DNA from: JBHJGP01 sp050331695
GTDB lineage: Bacteria; Pseudomonadota; Alphaproteobacteria; Geminicoccales; Geminicoccaceae
Direction of reading: 5' to 3'
Assembly (NCBI GenBank): GCA_050331695.1
Contig: JBHJGP010000020.1
Span: 29,667 to 93,666 of the forward strand
Length of the DNA: 64,000 bases
Shown: positions 1-7,748 of the stretch, in pieces
Numbering within the stretch: the stretch's first letter is position 1
Layout of the letters: each line of letters opens with the position of its first letter
The notes under the pieces: generated by a model
Databases searched by the model: none
Seen by the model: only the letters and a program-made list of their open reading frames with translations
Told to the model about the DNA's origin: nothing
Program-made: the position numbers and the translations under genes

Positions 1-176
1 CAGGAGCGCCGTGTCATGCCGTTGAAGAGCACCGTGCAGGCGCCGCACTGGGCGATCCCACAACCGAATTTCGTGCCCGTTAGCCTCAGCTCGTCGCGAA
101 GAACCCAAAGGAGTGGCATGTTCGGATCGGCGTCAATCTGCCGTTCTTCGCCGTTGACGGAGACCGTGATGGCCAT
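1..176 (-). CDS. Partial (2Fe-2S)-binding small subunit of a molybdenum hydroxylase (IorA/xanthine dehydrogenase family)
   Basis: The first 58 residues of the product are visible; the rest lies beyond the left edge. It opens with a ferredoxin-like strand (MAITVSVNGEERQID) and carries FGCGIAQCGACTV, with Cys39, Cys44 and Cys47 in the C-x4-C-x2-C spacing of the plant-type 2Fe-2S cluster. Family members are about 150 residues, have a second 2Fe-2S domain, and pass electrons from a molybdopterin large subunit that oxidises N-heterocycles or aldehydes. The ATG start at 176 has a good GGGAG ribosome site just upstream. The large-subunit gene is expected to the left but cannot be seen. Confidence 0.85.
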   Translation of the reverse strand, partial: MAITVSVNGEERQIDADPNMPLLWVLRDELRLTGTKFGCGIAQCGACTVLFNGMTRRS

Positions 177-280
177 GGCTGGAGCTCCCTTCCCATGCGA
201 ATAGCCAAGACGCCCGAAGGCGCCGACCCGCATTCACCTAGTCTGAACAGCGCATGAGAAAAGCGGGCCGGCGCGCGCAA

Positions 281-442
281 CTACTCGGTGGCTTCTTCGG
301 CCGCTTCACCCGCCTCTTCGGCGGCTTCATCCACCTCTTCAGCGGCCTCTTCGACCGGGCCTTCGTCGCAAGCGGAAAGACCGCCGATGAACAAACCAGC
401 AATTAGAAGGATTAGGATTTTCCGAAGGATATCGGCGTGCAT
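281..442 (-). CDS. Small heptad-repeat lipoprotein (entericidin-like size and layout)
   Basis: A 53-residue protein. A short charged start and a hydrophobic segment (residues 9-22) lead to a lipobox, LSAC, with the lipidated Cys at position 25. The mature part is only about 29 residues and almost pure Glu/Ala. It consists of three seven-residue units ending EAAEE (VEEAAEE, VDEAAEE, AGEAAEE), which would form one amphipathic, strongly acidic helix. The size and lipobox resemble entericidin-type lipoproteins, but the acidic repeat is not typical and no function can be given. An in-frame ATG at 454 would add four residues; neither start has a strong ribosome site. Confidence 0.7.
   Translation of the reverse strand: MHADILRKILILLIAGLFIGGLSACDEGPVEEAAEEVDEAAEEAGEAAEEATE
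291..353 (-). repeat. 21-bp imperfect tandem repeat encoding the EAAEE heptads
   Basis: Three consecutive 21-bp units lie at 291-311, 312-332 and 333-353. The first two differ at only three positions and the third is more diverged. Each unit encodes one seven-residue heptad of the small lipoprotein, so repeat number can change by slippage without breaking the frame. Confidence 0.7.
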
Positions 443-553
443 AACGTGACCCATTTCTTGTTGGAGGCTTCACGACAATGGAACAGCTCCGCGGAGGTTC
501 CGTGACAGCCGCGGATTTTTTGCTGTGTTCTTCGACCTCCGCGCCCTGCCCGC

Positions 554-2497
554 TTACTCCTTAGCGATCCTAATCAGGCGTTCGCAAGGCACATTCTCGG
601 CGGTGCCGAAATCGAAAGGCGGCACGAACTCGAGGATCGATCCAGCATCAACGGCGATCGAAGGTGCCTCGAAGCTGTCTTCCACATGGATCGTCGAGCG
701 AAAGGTGAAGAGGCTCGGGTCCTTCGGGTAGGGTGTGACGGTCAGATCCAACGTCTCCGCGCCGAGGTCGATCTGGCCCCGGACGTCGACCACCGAATCG
801 CGGGTATCCAGAACCGCAAAGCGGACATTCGCCACCCCCTGTTCGACGAAGAGATCGGTGGCGAGGCAGCGAATGGGAACACGGGCATCGCCATCACTAC
901 CGAGAAAAAGACCGACGGTCTCAGCGATATCGAGGCTCGCGAGTTCGAGGATCAGCGCGCTGATCTGGCCTTCGGTCATCACCAGATAGCTCGTGCCCGT
1001 CGCGCTATCGAGCATCTCGTGGAGCGAATTGCCGACGCCCGAGAGCTTGATGCGTCCGTCGATCTGGCCGCCCATCTCCTGGACGAGTTGGGAGCCTCGA
1101 AACGCCTCCTTAAGGTGCAGATCGCGGATCCGAACAAGGGTGTCGATCTCAACCGGATCTTGCTCGCCGTAGAGCGAGGCCCAAAGGTTTACGGTCCCCT
1201 TGGCGATACCGAAACTGACGGGCTCAAGACGAAGCACGCCGTCTTTGAGGTCAAAGGCCGCATCGAGATCGTCGATCGGTAGCCCCGGCGCCAGTATCTG
1301 TTTTGCCCGAAGCCGCGCTTGACCGTTGGCTGCTCGAAGCCTCGGCAGGCTGATGTCTCGGTCGGGGATGAGACCTTCGCTCGGTTCGACCGCGTCCTCG
1401 TCGACGGGTGCACCGACGAAGCCCGACAGATCGTCGAAATCGAGTTTCCGGGAGTGGAGATCGATATTGAAGAAGAGCGGTTCCCGGCCGAGATCCGCCT
1501 CGATGAACCCTTGAAGGTCGCTGTCGCCGAGCACGCCGTCGACATTGGCGAACCGCCAGATCTCGCCGTCCCGCGCCAGATCGCCAGCCAGCCGATAGGG
1601 AGGCGTCGGCGGAAAGGGGATGTTGGTGAGCGGAAAGATATCGGCCAGATTGTCGCCACTGACATTCAAATTGAGATCGACGCCGGCAACCTCCAGGGGC
1701 CGGGTCAGGGTGCCGGTGATCCACGCTTCCGTCTGGCCTAGTTGTAAGGATAAATCGACCGGATAGGGTGCTACCGGATCCCTCAGCTTGGTGAAGGCAC
1801 CGGCTGCCAGACGTAAGGCAAAGCTCTCGCCTTGAAACTGTCCCTCACCCGCCAGTTCGACCTGGTCGCCGCCACCGCCACCGCCGCTGACAGTGTCGAT
1901 CGCCCCCTTGAGGTCGATGCCGCGGCCCTCGTCGATGAATTCGAAGGAACCCTCCCGGATGGTGAGTACTTCGATCGTCGGGGTCTCGGTCCGATCCTCC
2001 GGCAACGCTTCCTCGGCCAACTCCTCCGCCGGGTCGAAAATCTCCTCTTCGTCCGGCCTCTGACCGAGGTTCCAGTTCGCTTCGCCCTGGACAGTCTGTT
2101 GCAGGAACAATCTCGGTCCGACGACAGCCACCTCCGGCAGGATCACCCGGCCCTCCAACAAAGGCCAGAGGCGGATCGAGGCTTGCAATTGGTCGATCTC
2201 AGCCAGATTTGGCGCCCGCCCCCATTCAACATTGGCGATCTCGAGGCCTCTTAGACGAAAGCGCGGAACCCAGCCGGCACGGAAGGCGATCGGCCCCTCT
2301 ATTCTAACCTCGCGATCCAACGCGGCGCTCGCTTGTTCGGCCAGCCAGGCTTTCCAAGTCGCTGGCTCGAGAACGAAAACACCGAGCAACAGCGCCATTG
2401 TCACAAACGCTAGCTCAGCGCCAATGCCTTTAATCCATGCGATGGAAGCGAGCACCCAGCCGTTCAAGGTCTTTCTTCCGCCGTTCAAGCCCGCCAC
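554..2497 (-). CDS. AsmA family envelope protein
   Basis: A 647-residue protein with one N-terminal membrane helix (about residues 28-44) and a large periplasmic part. The segment after the helix (REVRIEGPIAFRAGWVPRF, then RGLEIANVEWG) is the classic AsmA N-terminal pattern. The C-terminal third has the usual AsmA repeat (MGGQIDGRIKLSGVGNSLHEM; VDVRGQIDLGAETLDLTVTP). AsmA-like proteins are thought to bridge inner and outer membrane and affect lipid transport and outer-membrane assembly. The annotated start is GTG and has no clear ribosome site; an in-frame TTG a little downstream is possible. It is divergent from the GST gene. Confidence 0.85.
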   Translation of the reverse strand: MAGLNGGRKTLNGWVLASIAWIKGIGAELAFVTMALLLGVFVLEPATWKAWLAEQASAALDREVRIEGPIAFRAGWVPRFRLRGLEIANVEWGRAPNLAEIDQLQASIRLWPLLEGRVILPEVAVVGPRLFLQQTVQGEANWNLGQRPDEEEIFDPAEELAEEALPEDRTETPTIEVLTIREGSFEFIDEGRGIDLKGAIDTVSGGGGGGDQVELAGEGQFQGESFALRLAAGAFTKLRDPVAPYPVDLSLQLGQTEAWITGTLTRPLEVAGVDLNLNVSGDNLADIFPLTNIPFPPTPPYRLAGDLARDGEIWRFANVDGVLGDSDLQGFIEADLGREPLFFNIDLHSRKLDFDDLSGFVGAPVDEDAVEPSEGLIPDRDISLPRLRAANGQARLRAKQILAPGLPIDDLDAAFDLKDGVLRLEPVSFGIAKGTVNLWASLYGEQDPVEIDTLVRIRDLHLKEAFRGSQLVQEMGGQIDGRIKLSGVGNSLHEMLDSATGTSYLVMTEGQISALILELASLDIAETVGLFLGSDGDARVPIRCLATDLFVEQGVANVRFAVLDTRDSVVDVRGQIDLGAETLDLTVTPYPKDPSLFTFRSTIHVEDSFEAPSIAVDAGSILEFVPPFDFGTAENVPCERLIRIAKE

Positions 2498-2622
2498 TTT
2501 ATCGATGACGGGTTGCGGGCCAAGACCCGGGCGCGACGTCGTGATCGGTCACCAACTCGCAACTGAGTGATTGAGCCCCACCCGGCTCCACGCCCGCGGG
2601 CGCAACACAATGGAGGAAACCG

Positions 2623-3216
2623 ATGCTGACGCTCTACCACGCCCCCCAATCGCGGTCGTCGCGGATCATCTGGCTGCTCGAGGAACTGAGCGCGTCTTAC
2701 GACATCGTTTATGTCGACATCGTGCGACAGGATGGTTCGGGGGGCGCTGATCCCATAAATCCGCACCCCGACAAAAAGGTCCCGGCTCTGGTCCATGACG
2801 ACCAGTTGGTGACCGAAACGGTCGCCATCACCCACTACCTTACTGAACTCTATCCGGGTTCCCCGATAGCCCCCGCTCCAGGTATGCCGGGGCGAGGCGC
2901 TTATCTTAGTTGGCTCGCTTACTACGGCTCGACCGTCGAGACGGTGCTTATCCTTGCCATGCTCGGACTCGGTGACCGCAAGGAACTGGTCGCCACATTC
3001 AGAACCCGCGCCGAGCTTGACGCCCGGATCCTCAAAGCGCTTGGCGAACACGCCTTTATTCTGGGAGACCAGTTCAGCGCCGTCGACATTCTGCTCGCCA
3101 ACATGGGCCATTGGATGCGCCCCTTGATGCCGGAGGGCGAGCTTGTTGACGACTATCTCAAACGGTGTGGCGATCGCCCAGCCTTGAGAGCAGCGCGCGA
3201 TAAAGACGGGCGTTGA
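2623..3216 (+). CDS. Glutathione S-transferase family protein
   Basis: A 197-residue protein of normal GST length. The N-terminal thioredoxin-like domain shows LYHAPQSRSSRIIWLLEE (residues 4-21), with a serine-rich start of helix 1 as in Ser-type GSTs. It has the cis-proline strand KVPALV (52-57) and the glutathione-binding ETVAI (65-69). The rest is the all-helical GST C-terminal domain. It would conjugate or bind glutathione in the cytoplasm; the substrate is unknown. The ATG has a strong GGAGG ribosome site. It stands alone, divergent from the AsmA gene, with about 150 bases of empty sequence after it. Confidence 0.88.
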   Translation: MLTLYHAPQSRSSRIIWLLEELSASYDIVYVDIVRQDGSGGADPINPHPDKKVPALVHDDQLVTETVAITHYLTELYPGSPIAPAPGMPGRGAYLSWLAYYGSTVETVLILAMLGLGDRKELVATFRTRAELDARILKALGEHAFILGDQFSAVDILLANMGHWMRPLMPEGELVDDYLKRCGDRPALRAARDKDGR

Positions 3217-3364
3217 ATAGGTTTACCCGCGCTACCGTGCTTTCGCGCGGATGGTCGAGCCGAGCGCAAGCGCCAGCAAAGCCGATGCTTCGCTGGTGCT
3301 CACCAACCAGGACAAGAACGAGTGCGGGCTCGCTGGCCCGCCGCGTCAACGTTCCGACGTGACC

Positions 3365-3955
3365 TTAGTGGACGACCTCGACGACCACCCGCCGGTTGGC
3401 AGGCTCCCGAACGCCGTCCTCAGTCTGCACGGCCAGGTTCGTCTCACCTTCGGCCTGGGTCTCGATCACCGTCGCGTTGATGCCTTCGGCCCGCAGCGCC
3501 GCCGCAACGGCTTCAGCCCGACGCCGTGACAGATCGAGATTGTACTCGGCCGGCCCGGACGTATCCGCATGACCGACCACCGTCACGTCGGTGACCTCGT
3601 CGAGCGTCAGCCGGTCGATCAGCGAATCGAGGGTCGCCAGACCAGTTCCAGTAATTTCGTCTTCGTCGAGTTCGAAGAAGATGGTTCGCTCGTCGATGGT
3701 GGGGCCCGTGTCGGCGGGAGCGACGGCAGCAACCTCCTCTTCGACAACCGGCTCCGCAACTTCCGGCTGCGGGCAGGGATCGCCGCCGACGATGGTCACA
3801 AGATCACCGTCCTTATCGCGCACAGCGTCGTCATCATCGTCGAGCACGGCGTTACAGAAATTCGGTTCATCCCCCGTCTGAGCATGTACCGGGCTGGTGG
3901 ACATGACCGACAACACGATCAGCGAAGCGCCCGCGAGCCAAAGTGCATCGCGCAT
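3365..3955 (-). CDS. OmpA family protein
   Basis: A 196-residue secreted protein. Residues 1-25 form a signal peptide (MRDALWLAGASLIVLS, then VHA|Q). An acidic, low-complexity stretch (DDDDDAVRDKDGD and a Val/Glu-rich linker) precedes the C-terminal OmpA-like peptidoglycan-binding domain from about residue 95. There FFELDEDEITG, VVGHADTSGPAEYNLDLSRRRA and ANRRVVV match the family core, including the conserved Asp and Arg that hold diaminopimelate. It probably tethers the outer envelope to peptidoglycan. The start at 3955 is preferred over an upstream ATG because it has an AAGGAG site and restores the signal peptide. Confidence 0.88.
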   Translation of the reverse strand: MRDALWLAGASLIVLSVMSTSPVHAQTGDEPNFCNAVLDDDDDAVRDKDGDLVTIVGGDPCPQPEVAEPVVEEEVAAVAPADTGPTIDERTIFFELDEDEITGTGLATLDSLIDRLTLDEVTDVTVVGHADTSGPAEYNLDLSRRRAEAVAAALRAEGINATVIETQAEGETNLAVQTEDGVREPANRRVVVEVVH

Positions 3956-4085
3956 TCTTGGTTCTCCTTCGTCCTGGTGCAAACAGGTTCTGTTAATGCA
4001 CAATTCGTCATTCGGTTCCTTCACAGCCGCTTCCACGACGAAACGTCAACCTTAAACTGAAGGTTTTGTAGAAAAGCCTGTGAGT

Positions 4086-4109
4086 ACAAGTCTTTTTGCC
4101 ATGACTTGT
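4086..4109. repeat. Perfect 7-bp inverted repeat between ompA-like gene and pyrE
   Basis: ACAAGTC at 4086-4092 and GACTTGT at 4103-4109 are exact inverted copies around a 10-base spacer that begins with a T run. They lie in the divergent intergenic region, about 55 bases before the pyrE start. It could be an operator or an mRNA hairpin; the sequence alone does not decide. A second 6-bp hairpin (AACCTT/AAGGTT, 4048-4065) lies nearby. Confidence 0.4.
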
Positions 4110-4164
4110 GTCTTCAACGCCAACCGCGTAACCGTCAGTTTTGAATCTGACAAGGTCATGGTGG

Positions 4165-4821
4165 ATGACGACTGATCAAAAAACGGCGCTGGCGACGGCG
4201 GCCATGCTTCTCGAGGTCGAAGCCGTTCATATTCGCCCGTTTGAGCCCTTCACCCTCACCTCGGGCCGGCAAAGCCCAATCTACGTCGATTGCCGCAAGC
4301 TGATCTCTTTTCCGCGCGTTCGCCGTCAGCTCATGCGCTATGCGGCCGATCTCATTCAAGAACGGGTCGGCTATGAAAGTCTCGATGTGATAGCCGGCGG
4401 CGAGACGGCCGGCATTCCCTTCGCCGCCTGGATCGCGGACACGTTGATGTTGCCCATGGCCTACGTGCGGAAGAAACCGAAGGGTTTTGGTCGCAACGCC
4501 CAGATCGAAGGGGTGATCGCCGAGGGCGCCAGGGTGCTCCTGGTCGAGGATCTGGCGAGCGACGGCGGTAGCAAGCTGTCCTTCTGTCAGGCAATTCGGG
4601 ATGCCGGCGCCAAAATCGACCACGCTTTCGTCATCTTCTTCTACGACATCTATCCCGGCAGTCGGGAAGCGCTTCAGGCCGAGGGCATCACGCTCTTGAA
4701 CCTGGCGACCTGGCGGGACGTGCTCGACGTCGCCCGCCGGCAAGAACGCCTAACGTTCGAGGCACTTTCGATGGTCGAAGCCTATCTCGGCGATCCGGAA
4801 GCTTGGACGCCTATGACCTAG
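4165..4821 (+). CDS. pyrE: Orotate phosphoribosyltransferase
   Basis: A 218-residue enzyme making orotidine 5-phosphate from orotate and PRPP in pyrimidine synthesis. Visible marks are the LTSGRQSPIYVDCR segment (31-44) that binds orotate and substrate phosphate, the flexible catalytic loop with VRKKPKGFG (101-109), and the PRPP loop VLLVEDLASDGGS (124-136). The loop carries DLASDGGS where many homologues have DVITTGGS. The ATG at 4165 is preferred over a TTG eight codons upstream because it starts the family fold directly. The stop lies one base from the convergent DUF1330 gene. Confidence 0.93.
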   Translation: MTTDQKTALATAAMLLEVEAVHIRPFEPFTLTSGRQSPIYVDCRKLISFPRVRRQLMRYAADLIQERVGYESLDVIAGGETAGIPFAAWIADTLMLPMAYVRKKPKGFGRNAQIEGVIAEGARVLLVEDLASDGGSKLSFCQAIRDAGAKIDHAFVIFFYDIYPGSREALQAEGITLLNLATWRDVLDVARRQERLTFEALSMVEAYLGDPEAWTPMT

Positions 4822-4822
4822 C

Positions 4823-5113
4823 TCAGTTCGTGCCTTCGACGATCACAACCTCGGATTCGGCATAAGCCTGGCGAAGCTTCGCCGCCGCTTGATATTCCGG
4901 CGAGTTATAGCAGGCCAAAGCCTGCTTATAGCTGTCGAATTCGATGATCACGTGGCGTGAACGGACCGGTCCCTCGGGACCTTCGAACCGGCCGCCTCTG
5001 ACGAGGAAGCGGGCGTCGTATTTTTCGAACGCCAGGGCATCGGCCTCGATGTAGCGGGGATAGTTGTCCGGATCGGTCACGTCGACATGAACGATCCAGT
5101 AACCCTTGGCCAT
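4823..5113 (-). CDS. DUF1330 domain protein
   Basis: A 96-residue single-domain protein. It has the typical DUF1330 start (KGYWIVHVDVTDPDNYPRYI) and the later segment SRHVIIEFDSYKQALACYNS. The family has a ferredoxin-like dimeric alpha-beta barrel fold and no settled function. The gene is complete, stands alone, and ends one base from the convergent pyrE. The ATG start has a GGGAGG-like ribosome site. Confidence 0.9.
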   Translation of the reverse strand: MAKGYWIVHVDVTDPDNYPRYIEADALAFEKYDARFLVRGGRFEGPEGPVRSRHVIIEFDSYKQALACYNSPEYQAAAKLRQAYAESEVVIVEGTN

Positions 5114-5212
5114 GACTTCCCTCCGACAACATTTTCGGTCATCGTCCTTCAGTGCCCGTATACAGCGCGTCTGGCACGGCGCGCTTTCAGAGATCGAAGG
5201 GCTTGCTGAAAC

Positions 5213-5563
5213 TCACGGGTTATCTGGTGCCGGGGCGTCGAAATCCCAGACCACCTCGCCGTTCCGCGCGTAGAGATAGCACGTCTGACCGGACCGTTGC
5301 TCGCATCGGCGGATGGCACTGTTGACGCCCCCGATACCACCGGTGCGGCAGGTGTCGGTGGAGGGGCAGTGGGTGGCGTCGCCAACCTGACCGGCCTCGG
5401 TCACCACGAACAACAGCGGCTGTTGTAGCGATTGCCATTGCTCGAAGTAGGTTTGGCTCTGAGACTGCAGGACCATTGGCCCGCTGCCAACCATCTCTCT
5501 GTCCGTGCCCGCGCAAGCACTCAAACCCACCAGACTGAGGCTCACGACGAAACTCTTTCTCAT
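5213..5563 (-). CDS. Putative lipoprotein, function unknown
   Basis: A 116-residue protein starting MRKSFVVSLSLVGLSAC. The first 16 residues are a lipoprotein signal and LSAC is a clear lipobox with Cys17. The mature part has four more cysteines (CPSTDTC and IRRCEQRSGQTCY), enough for two disulfides, and ends with YLYARNGEVVWDFD. I do not recognise the family. The ATG at 5563 has a GAGGG ribosome site and is preferred over an in-frame upstream start that would bury the signal peptide. It lies between DUF1330 and the min operon on the same strand. Confidence 0.7.
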   Translation of the reverse strand: MRKSFVVSLSLVGLSACAGTDREMVGSGPMVLQSQSQTYFEQWQSLQQPLLFVVTEAGQVGDATHCPSTDTCRTGGIGGVNSAIRRCEQRSGQTCYLYARNGEVVWDFDAPAPDNP

Positions 5564-5666
5564 GGCAATACCCTCGATCCGGTCAAACACCGCAGGCGGT
5601 AAGAACGTATAACACGGATCGAGGGGTTAATGGTGGACGCAGCTATTGACGCCCACCGGACGACAG

Positions 5667-5963
5667 TCAGCCGGTACTCGCCTCCGCGGGAACCTGGGCC
5701 TTTTTGGTGAAGGAGGACGGCAGCTCGACATTGACCTCGAGCATCGACATGTTGCCGCTCTTGTCGATATCGACCTGGACCTTGTTCTGGTCGATCTCGA
5801 TGTATTTGCGGATGACCTCGAGGATGTCTTGTTCCAGCAAATGAATGAAATCCGGACCATCGCCGGAGGTCGCCCGGTCACGAACGACGATGACCTTCAG
5901 CCGTTCCTTCGCGGCGTCGGCCGTTCCGGGCTCACGCCGGCGAAAGAAGTCGAGTAGTTTCAC
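5667..5963 (-). CDS. minE: Cell division topological specificity factor MinE
   Basis: A 98-residue protein with the three MinE parts. These are a membrane-binding amphipathic start (MKLLDFFRRR), the anti-MinCD helix RLKVIVVRDR (21-30) that stimulates the MinD ATPase, and the C-terminal dimerisation domain (ILEVIRKYIEIDQNKVQVDI). It drives pole-to-pole oscillation of MinCD so that the FtsZ ring forms at mid-cell. The GTG start overlaps the minD stop (GTGA), so the two are translationally coupled. It is the last gene of a minC-minD-minE operon. Confidence 0.96.
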   Translation of the reverse strand: MKLLDFFRRREPGTADAAKERLKVIVVRDRATSGDGPDFIHLLEQDILEVIRKYIEIDQNKVQVDIDKSGNMSMLEVNVELPSSFTKKAQVPAEASTG

Positions 5964-6775
5964 GCGCTCCTCCGTTTGAACCAGCTGAACAGCCCGACCC
6001 GTTTGGCCTCGGTGAACCGCATCGGCAGGTCCTTGCCCTTCAAGCGCTTGATCGCGTCGCGATAGGCCTGACCGGCATCGGAGCCTTCGGGCAGCACCAC
6101 CGGCTGGCCGGTGTTGGACGCCTGGAGCACCGTATCGTCCTGGGGAATCACGCCGATCAACGGTATCGCCAGGATTTCGAGCACGTCCTCCACCTTAAGC
6201 ATCTCACCGGCGGCGACCCGAAGCGGATCGTACCGGGTCAGAAGCAGGTGCATCTTGACCGGCTCCTCGCCCTTCTCCGCGCGTTTGGAGCGGCTGTTGA
6301 GGATACCGATGATCCGGTCGCTATCGCGCACGGACGACACTTCCGGATTGGCGACGACGATCGCCTCGTCGGCGTAGTAAAGCGCCATCATCGCACCCGC
6401 CTCGATGCCGGCCGGGCTGTCGCAGATGATGTATTCGAAATCCGCACGCAGCTCTTCCAAGACTTTGGAGACACCCTCGCGATCGAGAGCGTCCTTGTCG
6501 CGCGTCTGGGACGTCGGCAGAATGTAGAGATTGTCGAGCCGCTTGTCCTTGATCAGGGCTTGATTGAGGCGAATGCCGTCATTGATGACATTGATGAAGT
6601 CGAACACCACCCGGCGTTCGCAGCCCATGATCAGATCGAGATTGCGCAAACCCACATCGAAATCGATGACCACTGTCTTGTGGCCTTCTTGCGCCAGGCC
6701 GGCGGCGAAGGCCGCGGCACTCGTCGTTTTGCCGCCGCCCCCTTTTCCCGAGGTGACGACGATAACCTTCGACAA
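5960..6775 (-). CDS. minD: Septum site-determining ATPase MinD
   Basis: A 271-residue ParA/MinD ATPase. The deviant Walker A loop is SGKGGGGKTTS, with signature Lys11 and Lys16 kept. The fifth position of the loop is Gly where most MinD proteins have Val. Later marks are VVIDFDVGLRNLDL (switch I and Walker A' region) and CDSPAGIEAGA (Walker B/switch II). The C-terminal EAKRVGLFSWFKRRSA is the amphipathic membrane-targeting helix. The TTG start has a strong GAAGGAG site. It binds the membrane when ATP-loaded and recruits MinC. Confidence 0.96.
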   Translation of the reverse strand: MSKVIVVTSGKGGGGKTTSAAAFAAGLAQEGHKTVVIDFDVGLRNLDLIMGCERRVVFDFINVINDGIRLNQALIKDKRLDNLYILPTSQTRDKDALDREGVSKVLEELRADFEYIICDSPAGIEAGAMMALYYADEAIVVANPEVSSVRDSDRIIGILNSRSKRAEKGEEPVKMHLLLTRYDPLRVAAGEMLKVEDVLEILAIPLIGVIPQDDTVLQASNTGQPVVLPEGSDAGQAYRDAIKRLKGKDLPMRFTEAKRVGLFSWFKRRSA

Positions 6776-6820
6776 TCCTGTTCTCCTTCGTCCCGGTTTT
6801 GTGGTCCCTGACCGCTGCGG

Positions 6821-7603
6821 CTAATCGACGGCTTCGATCATGAGTTTTTGTTCGGTGCAACGTATGCGTACGCGTCGGTTGAGCAAGCTCGGCTCAATCT
6901 GCTCGTTGACCAGATGGAAGCCCGCGATCGAGACCAGCTCCGGATCCAATCGATCGCAAAAAATCATCGCACTCTCGTCGCCGTCGATGCCGGCAAACGC
7001 GCGGCCTTTCAAACTGGCGTAAATGTGGAGATTGCCGCTCGCGATCACCTCCGCGCCATTGGCGACCGCCGACAGGCAGACGAGGTCCGCGCCATGGGCG
7101 AACACCTGTTGACCGCTTCGTACAGGGTCACGCACGATCGTCGCCGATCGGCCGGCCTCGCTGACCGGCTTTGCCTGGCTGGTGGCCACTGGCGGATCGG
7201 ACTCGGCCTTGGCTTCGACGACCTCCGGCGCCCGACTGACTGGCGCTCTGCTACCCGGTGGAAAGACGCTGAGGCTCACCTTGCGCGCCTCCTCGGACCA
7301 TTGTTCGTCACCATTTTGAATGCCGATCGGAATCAGCTGGCAGGCCCGGATCTTGGCCACGATCTTCCGCAGTTCCCGCGGCGACTGTTCAAGCTCGACC
7401 ATCGGCGCGACGTCGAGGATGACAGGCGCGAAACGGTAGAACTCGGGCGACTTCGCAGTCTCCTTGTAGAGCTCGTCGAACACGCCCGGCACGCTCGGAT
7501 CCTGCACGCGGAGCGATAGGACGGTCTGCATCGACCCCCGGATCTGAAACGGTTTGGCACGCGGCTTTTGTGCCGACGCCTCTGGAGAGGGCGCCACGGT
7601 CAA
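6821..7603 (-). CDS. minC: Septum site-determining protein MinC
   Basis: A 260-residue inhibitor of FtsZ assembly. An N-terminal FtsZ-binding domain (about residues 18-110) is followed by a Pro/Ala-rich linker and the C-terminal beta-helix domain. In that domain VRSGQQVFAHGADLVCL and GAEVIASGNLHIYASLKGRA are the MinC_C repeats that bind MinD. The TTG start is supported by a GGGAG ribosome site seven bases away. It is the first gene of the min operon, and its promoter must lie in the AT-richer 135 bases before it. Confidence 0.94.
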   Translation of the reverse strand: MTVAPSPEASAQKPRAKPFQIRGSMQTVLSLRVQDPSVPGVFDELYKETAKSPEFYRFAPVILDVAPMVELEQSPRELRKIVAKIRACQLIPIGIQNGDEQWSEEARKVSLSVFPPGSRAPVSRAPEVVEAKAESDPPVATSQAKPVSEAGRSATIVRDPVRSGQQVFAHGADLVCLSAVANGAEVIASGNLHIYASLKGRAFAGIDGDESAMIFCDRLDPELVSIAGFHLVNEQIEPSLLNRRVRIRCTEQKLMIEAVD

Positions 7604-7704
7604 GAGTTCACTCCCAGGTAGATTCTAAAAGCGAGAATTTCCCTAGTCTGCGCCACGAAAAACCGCATTGCAAGCGGCGAAAAACCTTAGAAATGCCTCG
7701 TTTA

Positions 7705-7748
7705 ACTTATCCCCAACTTATTGGATCTTGATCTCGACTTATCCCCAA
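7705..7748. repeat. Two 12-bp direct repeats resembling DnaA boxes, upstream of minC
   Basis: ACTTATCCCCAA occurs exactly at 7705-7716 and again at 7737-7748, 32 bp apart, about three helical turns. The core TTATCCCCA differs by one base from the TTATCCACA DnaA box. The second copy overlaps the trmFO stop codon. The repeats sit in the only AT-rich stretch of the area, which also holds the min promoter. The function is not established. Confidence 0.5.

Noticed and set aside
686..1741. Long plus-strand ORFs across the AsmA gene (686-1282 and 1319-1741)
   Set aside because: They are antisense to a convincing AsmA protein and have no family features; such mirror frames are usual in GC-rich DNA.
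3324..3341. GCGGGC/GCCCGC hairpin after the GST gene as an intrinsic terminator
   Set aside because: No run of T follows on either strand, and short GC hairpins are common by chance at this base composition.
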